Below, one piece after another: positions 35,793 to 43,927 of a stretch of 64,000 nt of DNA (within the stretch, counting starts at the first letter, position 1; each line of letters opens with the position of its first letter). The translations under genes and the position numbers were made by a program. A model generated the notes under the pieces. It searched no databases. It had not been told where the DNA came from and saw nothing but the letters and a program-made list of their open reading frames with translations. Source of the DNA: an uncultured Pelagimonas sp. Lineage in GTDB: Bacteria; Pseudomonadota; Alphaproteobacteria; Rhodobacterales; Rhodobacteraceae. Location of the stretch: contig NZ_CANMKO010000002.1 of the NCBI RefSeq assembly GCF_947498515.1, positions 310,001-374,000 of the forward strand, given 5' to 3'.

Positions 35793-35836
35793 TTGCCGCG
35801 CGCGGCAATTCACTCCGGGATATTTGACGAAAGAAG
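35793..35836 (+). repeat. Intergenic repeat: TTGCCGCGCGCGGCAA hairpin plus CCGGGATATTT tail (copy 2)
   Basis: The perfect palindrome TTGCCGCGCGCGGCAA (35793-35808) is followed by TTCACTCCGGGATATTTGAC and GAAAGAAG. It matches the element at 17987-18019 in order and tail sequence. It lies between convergent genes, so it may also terminate transcription. Confidence 0.6.
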
Positions 35837-35848
35837 AAACCAACGGCG

Positions 35849-36367
35849 TTAGGCGTAGGTTGTTTTGATCTCCTGGACCAAGCTTTCAAGGATATCCGTT
35901 TGGTTGAGGGCAACAGCCATGCTCATCGCGCCTTGGAGCGTGGCTTGAATTTGCAGAGCTTGTTGTTCTGACAAACCAGACGCTTGTAGCCAGCTGAGAT
36001 TGGACTGAAAGAAACCGGCGACTGGGGTGGCAACGCTCTCGGGCAAACCTCGGCTTTCTGCTGACAACATACTACACAGGCATTGCAGCCCCTGCCCTTT
36101 CAGCGCGGTCACATAGACATCACAGAATTTGGCAACGGCCTTGGGACGTTTCAACGCGCCTTGCGATCCCAAAGTCGCGGCCACCTTACCACTATAGCGC
36201 TCGACCACCGCGGCTCCCAAATCATGTTTGTGGCGAAAATGGTAATGAATGCTTGCCGATTTGATCCCCAGCTCGTCCGCTAAATCCCGAAAGCTAACGG
36301 CGTGATAGCCGCGCAACCGCATGGCGCGCTCCGCGTGGTCTAGGATTTGCTCTTTGGTGTCCATCAT
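35849..36367 (-). CDS. TetR family transcriptional regulator
   Basis: A 172-residue TetR regulator. The HTH lies at about residues 22-45 (SFRDLADELGIKSASIHYHF), in the usual place after the first helix. The C-terminal ligand domain is variable and holds CLCSMLSAES. It diverges from a glutathione transferase gene across 99 bp. Two near-identical operator palindromes sit in that gap, one 18 bp before this gene's start and one 14 bp before the gst start, so it very probably represses both. The inducer is unknown, presumably an electrophile. Two adjacent Met codons (36367, 36364) are equally possible starts. Confidence 0.9.
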   Translation of the reverse strand: MMDTKEQILDHAERAMRLRGYHAVSFRDLADELGIKSASIHYHFRHKHDLGAAVVERYSGKVAATLGSQGALKRPKAVAKFCDVYVTALKGQGLQCLCSMLSAESRGLPESVATPVAGFFQSNLSWLQASGLSEQQALQIQATLQGAMSMAVALNQTDILESLVQEIKTTYA

Positions 36368-36385
36368 GTTCTCACGCTTTTGCGA

Positions 36386-36401
36386 CCTATCACTAGATAG
36401 G
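36386..36401. promoter_or_regulatory. TetR operator 1
   Basis: CCTATCACTAGATAGG has perfect 6-bp arms. It shares the 14-bp core CTATCACTAGATAG with operator 2. The site is 18 bp upstream of the tetR start, and a TTGACC at 36403-36408 (possible -35 for gst) follows it. Confidence 0.75.
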
Positions 36402-36436
36402 CTTGACCGGTGATGAACGCAACGCTAAGCATTCTA

Positions 36437-36452
36437 TCTATCACTAGATAGA
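36437..36452. promoter_or_regulatory. TetR operator 2
   Basis: TCTATCACTAGATAGA has perfect 6-bp arms and shares its 14-bp core with operator 1. The centres are 51 bp apart, close to five helical turns. It lies 14 bp before the gst ATG. Confidence 0.75.
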
Positions 36453-36466
36453 CAAACGGAGCCAAC

Positions 36467-37093
36467 ATGAAGATTTACGAAACACAGGGGTTTCCTAACC
36501 CCGCTCGCATTCGCATTGCATTGGCCGAAAAGGGTCTTTTGGATCGTGCCGAGTTTATTCAGGTCAACGTCCCCGAAGGCGAACATCAGACAGATGCCTT
36601 TCGGGCCAAAAACCCCTTTGCTGCGGTGCCTGTGTTGGAACTTGAGGATGGGACATGCATTTCCGAATGTTCCGCCATCACCGAATACCTTGACCATTTG
36701 GACAGCGCCCCGACCCTGACCGGCACAACCGCCAAAGAGCGCGCGCAGATTGCCATGATGCAGCGTCGCGCCGAAGCCGGGCTTTTGGACGCCGTTGCCA
36801 CCTATTTTCACCATGCCACACCGGGCCTTGGGGCCGAGATCGAAGGGTATCAATGCGCCGAATGGGGCAGCCATCAAAAGGACGCGGCCCTCAAGGGGAT
36901 GCAATATTTGGACGGCGTACTTGCGCAACAGCCTTGGGTCGCGGGTGAGGCATTTAGCGTTGCCGACATCACCACCTTTGCCGGTTTGGCCTTTGCCGGA
37001 TTTGCCAAGATCGACGTGCCACAAGACTATGCTAGCCTGTTGGCATGGCAAGACCGGATGGCACAACGCCCATCCGTGGCCGCATTGGGGTAA
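36467..37093 (+). CDS. Glutathione S-transferase
   Basis: A 208-residue GST. The thioredoxin-like N-terminal domain begins MKIYETQGFPNPARIRIALAEKGL and carries the cis-Pro loop NPFAAVPVLELEDG and the glutathione-contact ISECSAITEYLD. The helical C-terminal domain includes FSVADITTFAGLAFA. The active residue at the helix start is probably the Asn or Ser of the PNPARIR region; no Cys or Tyr is obvious. GGAG precedes the ATG. It is controlled by the divergent TetR gene and is followed 4 bp later by a cupin gene, forming a detoxification unit. Confidence 0.9.
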   Translation: MKIYETQGFPNPARIRIALAEKGLLDRAEFIQVNVPEGEHQTDAFRAKNPFAAVPVLELEDGTCISECSAITEYLDHLDSAPTLTGTTAKERAQIAMMQRRAEAGLLDAVATYFHHATPGLGAEIEGYQCAEWGSHQKDAALKGMQYLDGVLAQQPWVAGEAFSVADITTFAGLAFAGFAKIDVPQDYASLLAWQDRMAQRPSVAALG

Positions 37094-37097
37094 ACCT

Positions 37098-37769
37098 ATG
37101 AATGTGAATGTAAACTTTGACGAACGGGTTTCGGTTCATGCCGACACACCTTGGGTTGCGTCGCCGATGGCGGGGGTTGAGCGGCGCATGTTGGATAGGA
37201 TTGGCGAAGAGGTCGCGCGGGCTACAACCATCGTGCGCTTTGCACCGGGGAGCACGTTCTCTCCGCATGTCCACACTGGTGGTGAGGAGTTCTTGGTTCT
37301 GGACGGCGTCTTTCAGGATGAACACGGCGATTTCCCAACCGGAAGCTATATTCGCAACCCGCCGCAATCGTCCCACACCCCTGCCACTGCGCCGGGCTGT
37401 ACGATCTTTGTAAAGCTTTGGCAGTTTGACCTTGCTGATCGCACACATGTCCGCATCGACACCAACAAGGCGCGATATCTTTCGACCGCGGATGGGGTGA
37501 AAACCTTGCCGCTGTTTCAAGATGAACACGAAGATGTGGTGATGGAAGTTTGGGACGCCGGTGCCGAGGTGGACCTAAGCGCCCATGCCGGAATGGAAGT
37601 CTTGGTGCTCTCCGGCAGCTTTGTTGAAAACGACGAAGAGTTTGCTCCGCAAAGTTGGCTGCGGCTTCCTTATGGGGCCCGTGCCACCGCGCTAGCTGGA
37701 CCCGAGGGGGCCAAGGTTTGGATCAAACGGGACCACTTGAAAACCCCGCCACTAGCGCCTGTTGTATAA
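37098..37769 (+). CDS. Double cupin protein (ChrR cupin-like)
   Basis: A 223-residue protein with two cupin repeats. The first (about residues 40-105) has HVHTGGEEFLVLDGVFQDEH, giving the His-x-His and Glu metal ligands, and then SSHTPATAPGC for the last His. The second (about 135-215) is more degenerate (HAGMEVLVLSGSF). It matches the ChrR cupin-like family but lacks the zinc-binding anti-sigma domain of ChrR itself, so it is an enzyme or sensor rather than an anti-sigma factor. GGGG precedes ATG 37098 by 7 nt; a longer reading would overlap gst. Likely co-transcribed with gst. Confidence 0.85.
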   Translation: MNVNVNFDERVSVHADTPWVASPMAGVERRMLDRIGEEVARATTIVRFAPGSTFSPHVHTGGEEFLVLDGVFQDEHGDFPTGSYIRNPPQSSHTPATAPGCTIFVKLWQFDLADRTHVRIDTNKARYLSTADGVKTLPLFQDEHEDVVMEVWDAGAEVDLSAHAGMEVLVLSGSFVENDEEFAPQSWLRLPYGARATALAGPEGAKVWIKRDHLKTPPLAPVV

Positions 37770-37770
37770 T

Positions 37771-37799
37771 GGCAAGGCCCCACAATGGGGCCTTGCCTT
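37771..37799. terminator. Bidirectional terminator between cupin gene and bioB
   Basis: GGCAAGGCCCC and GGGGCCTTGCC form an 11-bp stem around ACAAT, directly after the cupin stop and touching the bioB stop. Confidence 0.88.
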
Positions 37800-38754
37800 A
37801 ATCTAGCGCGGCGAGCGTTTCGAATAGCTCTTTGTCGAGGGACATCGCGCTATTGGGCGCGGTCAACAAAGCGTCGCCATAAAAGATCGAATTGGCCCCG
37901 GCCATGAAACACAAAATCTGATCTGCGACCGTGAACCCGTCGCGCCCCGCCGACAGGCGCACGCGGGCCTTGGGCATCAGAATGCGTGCGGTGGCCACCA
38001 TGCGGATGATTTCGGGGGCACGGACGCGCGGCAGATGCGCCAAGGGCGTGCCCTTGACCGGGATCAGCGCATTGATCGGAACGCTTTCCGGGGCCGGGTC
38101 GAAATTGGCCAAAACCGCCAGCATTTCGGCCCGGTCTCGGATGGTTTCGCCCATGCCAATGATCCCACCGCAACAAATCGAAATCCCGGCGGCACGGACA
38201 TGGTCCAGCGTGTCCAACCGATCACGATAGGTGCGGGTGCCGATGATTTCACCATAAAACTCCGGTCCGGTATCTAGGTTGTGGTTATAGGCGCTTAGTC
38301 CGGCCTCGGCCAAGGCTTGGGCTTGATGACGCTGCAACATGCCGAGCGTGACACAGGCTTCCATATCCAAGGCGCGAACACCACGCACCATTTCAAGCAC
38401 CGCATCAAACTCGGCCCCGTCCCGCACCTTGCGCCACGCCGCCCCCATGCAAAACCGCTCTGCCCCGGCATGTTTGGCCTTTTGCGCCAGGGCAACCACC
38501 GCGGATGGGTCCAAAAAATGCTCTTTTTGCAGGCCGACCTCTTTGTGATGCGCCGATTGTGGGCAATAGGCGCAATCCTCGGGACAGCCACCGGTTTTAA
38601 TGCTTAGAAGGCTGGCTTTTTGGATGTCTGTCACGTCGTGATGCTTGCGATGCACCTCAGCGGCTTTGTGCAACAGGTCGAGCAGAGGCGCTTTGAGCAG
38701 CGCCTCCGCTTGATCCGCCGATTGGGTCACAGACGGCTGATCAAGGTCAAACAT
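37798..38754 (-). CDS. bioB: Biotin synthase
   Basis: Radical-SAM enzyme of 318 residues that inserts sulfur into dethiobiotin. The 4Fe-4S ligands are C57, C61 and C64 in [28 protein letters not shown] and [21 protein letters not shown] are family segments that bind SAM and substrate. The start overlaps the bioY stop by 8 bp, so the two are coupled. The rest of the pathway (bioF, bioA, bioD) is not in the window. Confidence 0.97.
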   Translation of the reverse strand: MFDLDQPSVTQSADQAEALLKAPLLDLLHKAAEVHRKHHDVTDIQKASLLSIKTGGCPEDCAYCPQSAHHKEVGLQKEHFLDPSAVVALAQKAKHAGAERFCMGAAWRKVRDGAEFDAVLEMVRGVRALDMEACVTLGMLQRHQAQALAEAGLSAYNHNLDTGPEFYGEIIGTRTYRDRLDTLDHVRAAGISICCGGIIGMGETIRDRAEMLAVLANFDPAPESVPINALIPVKGTPLAHLPRVRAPEIIRMVATARILMPKARVRLSAGRDGFTVADQILCFMAGANSIFYGDALLTAPNSAMSLDKELFETLAALD

Positions 38755-39310
38755 CGTGGGTCCCTTTGATAAAGGCCGTCACTTTGCGGGGCGCGGCCCA
38801 AGCTATGACACCAGCCAAGACCATCTTGACAACATCGCCCAACACAAAGGGGGTCACCCCAAAGGCGAGCACTTTGTCAGCCGGTACAAACTGCGCCAAC
38901 CAAGCGGCCCCCAAGACATAGATCGCGATCAAACAGGCCGGCAACGCAAGGGTCATTCCGACCTTGCCAAAGCGATCAGCGGCCCACCCTACCAAAAGCG
39001 CAGCGACCAGGAATCCGATCAAATACCCACCGGTTGGACCGGCCATATAGGCCAGACCAAGGCCTTTTTCCGGTGTTCCCGCAAAAACCGGCATTCCGGC
39101 GGCCCCAGCGACCAAATAGGCCCCAACCGCTTGAACACCAAAAGCAGCGCCACCGACCGCCCCCATCAACAAGACAACTACGACCTGTAGGGTCATTGGC
39201 ACCGGATAAAACGGCACGTTGATTTTCGCAGAAAGCGTCAAGAGCGCCACCGCAGCCACCAAGAGGAGCGTGCGCGTCAGCAAGGGTGAGCGTTGGAGTG
39301 CGATTTGCAT
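38747..39310 (-). CDS. bioY: Biotin transporter substrate-binding S component BioY
   Basis: Membrane protein of 187 residues and about six helices. It binds biotin and works alone or with an ECF module. The BioY signature is [20 protein letters not shown] (about residues 85-104), preceded by the [17 protein letters not shown] segment. No ECF ATPase or T component is beside it. The start at 39310 follows AAGGA; a longer reading to 39352 would pass through the BioR box. It is co-transcribed with bioB under a BioR operator placed directly before its ribosome site. Confidence 0.95.
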   Translation of the reverse strand: MQIALQRSPLLTRTLLLVAAVALLTLSAKINVPFYPVPMTLQVVVVLLMGAVGGAAFGVQAVGAYLVAGAAGMPVFAGTPEKGLGLAYMAGPTGGYLIGFLVAALLVGWAADRFGKVGMTLALPACLIAIYVLGAAWLAQFVPADKVLAFGVTPFVLGDVVKMVLAGVIAWAAPRKVTAFIKGTHDV

Positions 39311-39321
39311 GGGTATTCCTT

Positions 39322-39331
39322 TTATAGATAA
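39322..39331. promoter_or_regulatory. BioR operator TTATAGATAA
   Basis: An exact match to the TTATMKATAA consensus of alphaproteobacterial BioR. It ends 12 bp before the bioY start, next to the AAGGA ribosome site, so a bound repressor would block the promoter or early elongation. Confidence 0.85.
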
Positions 39332-39467
39332 TTTCAGAGTGATTAACCTCATAGTGATTTTTTATTGATATTTTGAATTCAGACGCAAGCAGTTTTCCTG
39401 CCCAATGGGCAGGTTTACGCAAACATGCATGAACCTAAATATACCGTTTTTTTTGATAGGCTGCGCT

Positions 39468-40067
39468 TTAGCCGCGTGACAAATGCCGCTTAAGAACCGC
39501 AGAAGCGGTTGCTCCGTCTGCTTTTTTCAGCGCCAAAACAATCGCCAAATGGTCAGGGTCACTTTTGCGACGCCAGCCCCTACTCCATTTTACATGGAAA
39601 TGCCACGCGGACAGATTTTGTAGATTTTCGGCGGTTTTCAAAAGACGCTTGCGACCACAGGGACGGAGAATCGCCAAGTGAAAGTCGCGATTAGCGCGCT
39701 CCCATGACACGGCGTCTTGGGCGCGATCACAGGCGATCCGCAATTCTTCGATCTTGGCCAAATGCTCTGGCGTCACCTTTTTGGCCGCCAAAGACACGGC
39801 AAACGGCTCTAGCGCCAATCGCATGTCGCGAATATCCCGGATGTCGTCTTGGCTAAGCCGCACAACCCGCACACCCCGGCGCGGCACCGCCTCGGCAAGC
39901 TCCATCGTGACCAATTGGCCCAACGCCTCGCGGACGGGCACATGCGAACACTCAAACCGTTTGGCAATATGATCCTGCGCCAGCCTGTCACCGGGCTGAT
40001 AATCAGAGCGAATGATCTCTTCTGCCAATGTTTGGGCAATCTGATGGGATAGTGGGGTCTCGGCCAT
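39468..40067 (-). CDS. bioR: GntR family regulator, probable biotin repressor BioR
   Basis: A 199-residue FadR-subfamily GntR protein. The winged helix (about residues 6-70) shows HQIAQTLAEEIIRSDYQPGD and the recognition stretch CSHVPVREALGQLVTMELAE. A helical FCD-type ligand domain follows, with ERANRDFHLAIL. Many alphaproteobacteria lack the BirA repressor domain and use BioR instead. The gene's position upstream of bioY-bioB and the exact BioR box beside bioY make this identity likely. No second box is seen before bioR itself, so autoregulation is not supported here. Confidence 0.8.
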   Translation of the reverse strand: MAETPLSHQIAQTLAEEIIRSDYQPGDRLAQDHIAKRFECSHVPVREALGQLVTMELAEAVPRRGVRVVRLSQDDIRDIRDMRLALEPFAVSLAAKKVTPEHLAKIEELRIACDRAQDAVSWERANRDFHLAILRPCGRKRLLKTAENLQNLSAWHFHVKWSRGWRRKSDPDHLAIVLALKKADGATASAVLKRHLSRG

Positions 40068-40121
40068 AGCGGCAACCTAAACGCCCAGCGCCACCAACCG
40101 CAAGCCGTTAGGGAGCGGCCC

Positions 40122-40706
40122 TTACGCCTGCAATTCTGCGTCCCAATACAAAAAGTCGACCCAGCTGTCGTGAAGATGATTTGGCGGGAAACGCCGCCCC
40201 ATGTTCAACAATTCCGGCGCCGTTGGTTGACGTGGTGGTTTGCGCAAAGCCATGCCGGTCTGACGCAGGCTTCGCGAGCCCTTTTTGAGGTTGCAGGGCG
40301 AACAGGCCGCGACAACGTTTTCCCAAGACGTTATCCCACCAGCGGCGCGCGGGATCACATGGTCAAAGGTCAAATCTGCCTTGGTGCCGCAGTACTGGCA
40401 CCGAAATTCATCCCGCAAGAAAAGATTAAAGCGCGTGAAGGCCACGCGCTTTCTAGGTTGAACAAAATCTTTAAGGACGACGACGCTCGGTATTTTTAGC
40501 GTCATACTGGGGCTTCGGACCACCTCGTCATATTCGGCGACGATGTCGACCCTGTCTAAAAACGCCGCCTTTACCGCATCTTGCCAAGGCCAAAGGCTAA
40601 GTGGGTAATAAGACAGCGGTCGGTAATCCGCATTTAACACAAGCGCCGGATGCTGCTTAAGCGCACCCGCCTCTCTCACAAAATCAGTTCTGAAATTACC
40701 GTCCAT
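40122..40706 (-). CDS. HNH endonuclease
   Basis: A 194-residue protein. An N-terminal domain (VLNADYRPLSYYPLSLWPWQ) common to alphaproteobacterial HNH proteins precedes the nuclease domain (about residues 95-140). The zinc Cys pairs are in FRCQYCGTKADL and AACSPCNLKKGSR, and the catalytic segment is TFDHVIPRAAGG. All catalytic residues are intact. Such stand-alone HNH genes are widespread and chromosomal; their biological role is unclear and not specifically linked to restriction. It stands between bioR and the RTX gene. Confidence 0.9.
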   Translation of the reverse strand: MDGNFRTDFVREAGALKQHPALVLNADYRPLSYYPLSLWPWQDAVKAAFLDRVDIVAEYDEVVRSPSMTLKIPSVVVLKDFVQPRKRVAFTRFNLFLRDEFRCQYCGTKADLTFDHVIPRAAGGITSWENVVAACSPCNLKKGSRSLRQTGMALRKPPRQPTAPELLNMGRRFPPNHLHDSWVDFLYWDAELQA

Positions 40707-40748
40707 TTGGGACTCTTTCCTCGCCCTGTCACTTAACCGCTAGCGACC

Positions 40749-40767
40749 GGGGCGGGAACACCGCCCC
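40749..40767. terminator. Hairpin between RTX and HNH genes
   Basis: GGGGCGG and CCGCCCC pair around GAACA. It lies downstream of the RTX stop and 43 bp upstream of the HNH start; there is no T run, so termination is tentative. Confidence 0.35.
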
Positions 40768-40892
40768 AACCTCTGAAACCACTATATCTCGCGTTTGAAC
40801 TCTGACAACCCCCGCTAGATAGAGTAGGTGGCGGCAATTTTGCAGGCTTTGGTGACAGTGGCGTGACAGAAGGCCCAGTTGCCCCTTTGGCG

Positions 40893-42434
40893 CTAAACAT
40901 CCTCTAGGTACGTCCCGGCCAACACACCGTCATAGGTAATATCAACAACCTCGTTCAAACCGGCGCCCCAAGTGTATGTGAAATCGTCGTAATAGCGTGC
41001 ACCCAAATCGATCTCGGCAATGGTACGATACGCTGGAAGACCCTCAACAGGATCGCCATGGAATGCTTCATCTGCAATCCCCTGCATCAGAGTGTCGTCA
41101 ATCGCTCCGCTGTACCCGTCCTCGATCTGAACCAATATCATGGAATGGTCATCATATCCGTTGGACCCACCGGTCCCCTCATGAAGGGTAAGGGCAACGA
41201 CCGGCCCACCGGATGTGGGCAGGGTGATCTCCAGGCTGTCCGTGTCATCTCCGAAATCAATCTCCGAAACCAACGTCGAGTTGGCCGCATCGGACAGGTC
41301 GAGAAAAATATCGTCCGCCCCGTCGCTCTCTTCCACAACCGCACCGGGGCCCACATTAATTGTGTCTTCGCCATCACCCGCTAGAACCGTGGCCTCGCCG
41401 TTCGCTGAAAAGACATCATCCCCAGAACCAAGGTCAACATAGCTTGCCGTGTCAGTAAGCACCGCTACCGTGTCATTTCCTTCGCCGGTTGTGACCCATG
41501 GTTCGCCCGCAACATCAATTTGATCTGCGCCAGTTGTTCCCTCAAGCGCCGGAGTGGCGCGAATTATCAGATCACCGCCTTCGGTCTGACCAAATCGAAG
41601 GAATTCGTCTGAATCGCCGTCGTTAATATCAGCAGCGTCCACGCCGGCCAAACCTATCGTCGCAATGGGAGTTACCCCAAGTCGCTGATATACATTGACA
41701 ACACTGCCCTCTGACGACGGCGCATCGACGATAAGGAAGCGAAGATCGCTGCCATCAGTCGCCGCGATCCTGAGTTCATCGCTGGCAAGGTCAAAATCTG
41801 AAATCAAATAGGCAGGAAGGGCCTCGCTCCCTTCTGTTTCATCAGGGGACACCACGATGCGATAGGTATCCGCCCCCGAACCGCCCTCCAGGTTGATCGG
41901 CGTCAGATCGCCCAGCGCATTAAATGGATCGGATGCCTCGAGCGTGTCATCGCCGTCGCCACCGTATAAATAGGACCCCTCGCGGGCCTGTAAGGCATCA
42001 TCACCTGCATCACCCAAAAGAACACTCTGCTCATCCGCAGACAGGCTATCGTTGCCGTCCCCACCCGACAAGTAAGCGTTAAAGCCTCCCTCCAGCGTAT
42101 CATCGCCCTCTCCTCCGCGCAGCGCGGTATTGGAGGCCGCCGTTGTGATCAGATCGTCGCCCGCTCCGCCTCGTAAATCGGCACTATCGGCAAAGACCCC
42201 GCTTACCAACGTGTCATCCCCGTCTCTGCCCTCAAGGGTAACACGCTCAAAATTCAAAGCGTCCATAAGGTCGTTGGAGGACGTGCCCTCGACCACCTCA
42301 GCATCTGCACTTGGAGAAATGGCACCATCGTCCGGCCCCGCATCCGTGTCATCAGAGCTGGAGCTGTCGTCACTATCCCCGACCATCAATGCCAACATGC
42401 CAATGGCCAAAAGACCCAACAGCGCGACCGTCAT
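40893..42434 (-). CDS. Acidic RTX/hemolysin-type calcium-binding repeat protein
   Basis: A 513-residue, very Asp-rich protein. An N-terminal hydrophobic helix (ALLGLLAIGMLALMVG) acts as membrane anchor or signal, followed by a Ser/Asp linker. RTX nonapeptides of type GGxGxDxL occur at about residues 70-160 (GGAGDDLIT, GGEGDDTLE, GGDGNDSLS, GGDGDDTLE) and again near 310-350 (GEGNDTVAV, GSGDDVFSA, GDGEDTINV). The repeats form a calcium beta-roll. The usual type I secretion signal is not obvious and no T1SS genes are near. The N-terminal helix argues for Sec export or membrane attachment. Function unknown. Confidence 0.82.
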   Translation of the reverse strand: MTVALLGLLAIGMLALMVGDSDDSSSSDDTDAGPDDGAISPSADAEVVEGTSSNDLMDALNFERVTLEGRDGDDTLVSGVFADSADLRGGAGDDLITTAASNTALRGGEGDDTLEGGFNAYLSGGDGNDSLSADEQSVLLGDAGDDALQAREGSYLYGGDGDDTLEASDPFNALGDLTPINLEGGSGADTYRIVVSPDETEGSEALPAYLISDFDLASDELRIAATDGSDLRFLIVDAPSSEGSVVNVYQRLGVTPIATIGLAGVDAADINDGDSDEFLRFGQTEGGDLIIRATPALEGTTGADQIDVAGEPWVTTGEGNDTVAVLTDTASYVDLGSGDDVFSANGEATVLAGDGEDTINVGPGAVVEESDGADDIFLDLSDAANSTLVSEIDFGDDTDSLEITLPTSGGPVVALTLHEGTGGSNGYDDHSMILVQIEDGYSGAIDDTLMQGIADEAFHGDPVEGLPAYRTIAEIDLGARYYDDFTYTWGAGLNEVVDITYDGVLAGTYLEDV

Positions 42435-42623
42435 AACACCACCTATAATTTAAAGCTCGGCGCACTATTCACCCGACGCCACATGGCGTCAAGCGCGCTT
42501 GTCTTTTGTTTCCCGTTCAAAAACAAAAGGGTAAAAACTCCGACTTCGTTCCCGAAATCAGAACAAAAAGAAACGCCGCACCCTTTGGTACGACGTTCCC
42601 GTTCAATCAATTTCCCAGCGGTT

Positions 42624-43289
42624 TTAGAACCCGCATTTATCCCGCAAAAACGCCAAGGAGACTGACAATCCATCTTGGGCAATGCCATGGGCGGTGCCTT
42701 CTTGGATATGGGCAAAGACCTCTTTGAACCCGGCGTTTTGCAAGCCTTCGGCCGCCTCGGGGAGCGATTGCACCGGCACCACGTCATCTTGATCGCCATG
42801 CACCAAAAGGATCGGCATTTTGCTCACCACCTCATCGGTCAAAAGCTCGGGCTGGAGCAAGCGGCCAGAAAAGGCGACAACACCGGACACCGGGTCTTCG
42901 CGGCGCGGGGCCACATGCAGCGCCATCATTGTCCCCTGGCTAAAGCCAAAGATCGCCACCTGTTCGGGCAACAAATCTTCGTCTACCATCAAAGCATCCA
43001 GAAAGGCGTTTAAGTCCTGAACCGCGCGGTCCATGCCCTCCATGCTTTCCTCTTCGGAGGATCCATCAATCCACGGGATCGGGAACCACTGGTAGCCCAT
43101 GGGTGACCCGGCACAATCCTCTGGCGCATCCGGGGCGACAAACAACGTATCAGGAAGATGTTCGCCCAGCGGATCAGCAAGACCCAACAGGTCGGCCCCA
43201 TTGGCCCCATAGCCATGTAGAAAAACAACGCAAGACCGTGTCTCGCCTGAAACCGGTGCCTTGCGGCCTGCCTTGAGTACGCGTGTCAT
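42624..43289 (-). CDS. Alpha/beta hydrolase, carboxylesterase/phospholipase type
   Basis: A 221-residue serine esterase of the carboxylesterase 2 family. VVFLHGYGANGADL is the oxyanion-hole strand. The nucleophile is in FGFSQGTMMALH (GFSQG), the Asp in HGDQDDVVPV and the His in EGTAHGIAQDG, so the triad is complete. Substrates of this family are short acyl esters. GAGGG precedes ATG 43289. Its ATG overlaps the stop of the upstream glycosylase gene (ATGA), showing co-transcription with the DNA repair gene and cobK. Confidence 0.92.
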   Translation of the reverse strand: MTRVLKAGRKAPVSGETRSCVVFLHGYGANGADLLGLADPLGEHLPDTLFVAPDAPEDCAGSPMGYQWFPIPWIDGSSEEESMEGMDRAVQDLNAFLDALMVDEDLLPEQVAIFGFSQGTMMALHVAPRREDPVSGVVAFSGRLLQPELLTDEVVSKMPILLVHGDQDDVVPVQSLPEAAEGLQNAGFKEVFAHIQEGTAHGIAQDGLSVSLAFLRDKCGF

Positions 43290-43927
43290 GTGATGCCCTC
43301 TCGATCCTTTGCGACATGGTAGTAGGCAAAGAGCGTGCGGGCCGCAACCGCTCTCCATGGGCTCCAGTCTTGTGCCATTTGGCGAAGCTCGCGTTCCTTG
43401 GGGCGCTCGGGCAGTTCAAACAAGACGCGCGCCGCCTCCTGAAGGGCCAAATCACCGGGGGCAAAGACATCCGCCCGCCCGAGGGAGAACATGCAATAGA
43501 TCTCAGCCGTCCAAACCCCGATCCCCTTGACGGCAACCAAGGTTTTGACAATGTCCGCATCGGGCATCTCGCGCAGGGCGTGAAAATCAATCCCTGCCTC
43601 GGCCAAAGCCAAGGCATAGGTTGCCTTTTGCCGAGATAGGCCCAGCGCACGCAGGGACTCTTCGCTTTGCCCGGCCACAACGTCGGGCGTCACCATCCCC
43701 GCAGTTTCCAACCGTGACCAGATCGCACGCGCCGAGGCGACACTCACCTGTTGGCTCACAATCGCGCTTAGCAACTGGGCAAACCCATCGTCTCGCAACC
43801 GCAATGGCAAAGGCCCCGTCGCCTCAAGCGCCTTGGCAAAACGCGGTTCGTGTTGTGCCAACCACGCCGCCCCTTCGGCCACACAAGCATCCGAGGTGAT
43901 GATACGCCCTATTTCCGCTCCAGCCAT
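43286..43927 (-). CDS. DNA-3-methyladenine glycosylase II-like (AlkA family)
   Basis: A 213-residue HhH-GPD base-excision glycosylase. The helix-hairpin-helix is LVAVKGIGVWTAEIYCMF (about residues 132-149), and the catalytic Asp follows in FAPGDLALQEAA. It lacks the N-terminal beta domain of E. coli AlkA, as in the shorter family members. ATG 43927 follows GGGGAGG by 7 nt; its 5' end overlaps cobK by 19 bp. It should remove alkylated purines. Confidence 0.9.
   Translation of the reverse strand: MAGAEIGRIITSDACVAEGAAWLAQHEPRFAKALEATGPLPLRLRDDGFAQLLSAIVSQQVSVASARAIWSRLETAGMVTPDVVAGQSEESLRALGLSRQKATYALALAEAGIDFHALREMPDADIVKTLVAVKGIGVWTAEIYCMFSLGRADVFAPGDLALQEAARVLFELPERPKERELRQMAQDWSPWRAVAARTLFAYYHVAKDREGIT

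Noticed and set aside
36795-37097. Longer N-terminus for the double cupin protein
   Set aside because: It would overlap most of the gst gene in another frame; GGGG before ATG 37098 marks the real start.
39361-39380. Second BioR box (TTATTGATAT)
   Set aside because: It has two mismatches to the consensus and no symmetry.
40122-40706. HNH gene as part of a restriction or defence system
   Set aside because: There is no methyltransferase, restriction subunit or mobile gene nearby; neighbours are bioR and an RTX gene.
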